From the NCBI GenBank assembly GCA_937988885.1, contig CALKHR010000110.1, positions 163,341 through 227,340 on the forward strand: a DNA stretch of 64,000 bases, read 5' to 3'. Source of the stretch: an uncultured Roseiflexaceae bacterium (GTDB taxonomy: Bacteria; Chloroflexota; Chloroflexia; Chloroflexales; Roseiflexaceae). Both the position numbers and the translations under genes were made by a program. Positions 63,904 to 64,000 of the stretch are shown piece by piece; within the stretch, counting starts at the first letter, position 1; the number at the start of each line of letters is the position of its first letter. The notes beneath the pieces are model-generated. The model searched no databases, had not been told where the DNA came from, and saw only the letters and a program-made list of their open reading frames with translations.

Positions 63904-63934
63904 GGGAATGCCACCCTCCAACGCCCACTAATCC

Positions 63935-63963
63935 TTACGTTGTGTTACTCTTAGTCGTATAAT
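63935..63963 (+). promoter_or_regulatory. Promoter of tnpB copy 2
   Basis: TTACGT (63935-63940), a 17-bp spacer and TATAAT (63958-63963) lie just 7 bases before the ATG at 63971, predicting a leaderless mRNA. Confidence 0.6.
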
Positions 63964-63970
63964 AGAACAC

Positions 63971-64000
63971 ATGGACGTACAACGCACAGTAACGATACAC
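63971..64000 (+). CDS. tnpB, 5' end only
   Basis: The first ten codons (MDVQRTVTIH) are identical to the start of the remnant at 435. The gene runs off the window, so completeness is unknown. If intact it would encode the RNA-guided nuclease of an IS200/IS605-type element. Confidence 0.55.
   Translation, partial: MDVQRTVTIH

Larger units (their letters stand above)
63861..64000 (+). mobile_element. Left end of a second IS200/IS605-type TnpB element (cut by window end)
   Basis: This stretch matches 326-474 in the same orientation, with few differences and one 1-base indel in the upstream part; the coding part is identical over the visible 30 bases. The element continues beyond the window, so whether its tnpB is complete cannot be seen. 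Confidence 0.7.

Overview
The window looks like chromosome from a filamentous Chloroflexota bacterium, probably close to Herpetosiphon. This is inferred from family content and not proven: large NRPS/PKS genes beside many soluble multi-sensor kinases, DUF507, a GerMN protein with a Cys-rich N-terminal module, a CrtI-type carotenoid enzyme, and IS200/IS605 TnpB copies. Genes are moderately GC-rich, while several intergenic gaps (about 1-330, 13540-13985, 16045-16510, 27120-27830) are clearly AT-rich.

Layout. 326-735: an internally deleted TnpB element; a second copy of its left end enters at 63861-64000, so the window is bracketed by direct copies. 774-13535: a compact hybrid biosynthetic locus. 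On the + strand are a methyltransferase and a KS-AT-ACP-TE polyketide synthase. Convergent to them on the - strand are two coupled NRPS genes, A-PCP-E then C-A(methyltransferase)-PCP. 14045-16042: an ABC exporter and tRNA-Lys(CTT). 16519-22716: a stand-alone receiver protein and a MacAB-like efflux locus whose first permease has an in-frame stop. 22796-26795: a secreted subtilase, a DUF507 protein and a small membrane-anchored protein. 27830-39037: seven consecutive signalling genes, without evident membrane segments, in which receiver domains are fused to sensors, an HD-GYP domain and kinases; they end in LuxR-type and OmpR-type output regulators. 39559-43020: a DUF1537 kinase / PdxA2 / LarA-like operon that probably degrades a four-carbon acid sugar. 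43254-49076: a type IIA P-ATPase divergent from a copper chaperone and a CopA ATPase, with a strong promoter and a palindromic operator ahead of the chaperone gene. 49300-53593: an FAD dehydrogenase, a GerMN protein and a phosphoesterase. 53923-56199: a class III aminotransferase with an atypical ureohydrolase. 56260-61771: housekeeping genes rsmD, coaD, a coiled-coil protein, yceD, rpmF, fabH, fabD and fabG. 62230-63723: a CrtI-family enzyme.

How it fits together. The NRPS/PKS proteins can be read as one three-module line: an initiating amino acid, a second (methylated) amino acid and one malonate extension with thioesterase release. The adjacent exporter may carry the product. The most unusual points are an arginine-methyltransferase-like domain inside an adenylation domain, an epimerization domain without its catalytic His pair, a FabG without its catalytic Lys, a ureohydrolase homologue without a metal-binding His and the guanidinium-binding Glu, a LarA homologue in an acid-sugar operon, and the deleted TnpB element that keeps both ends.
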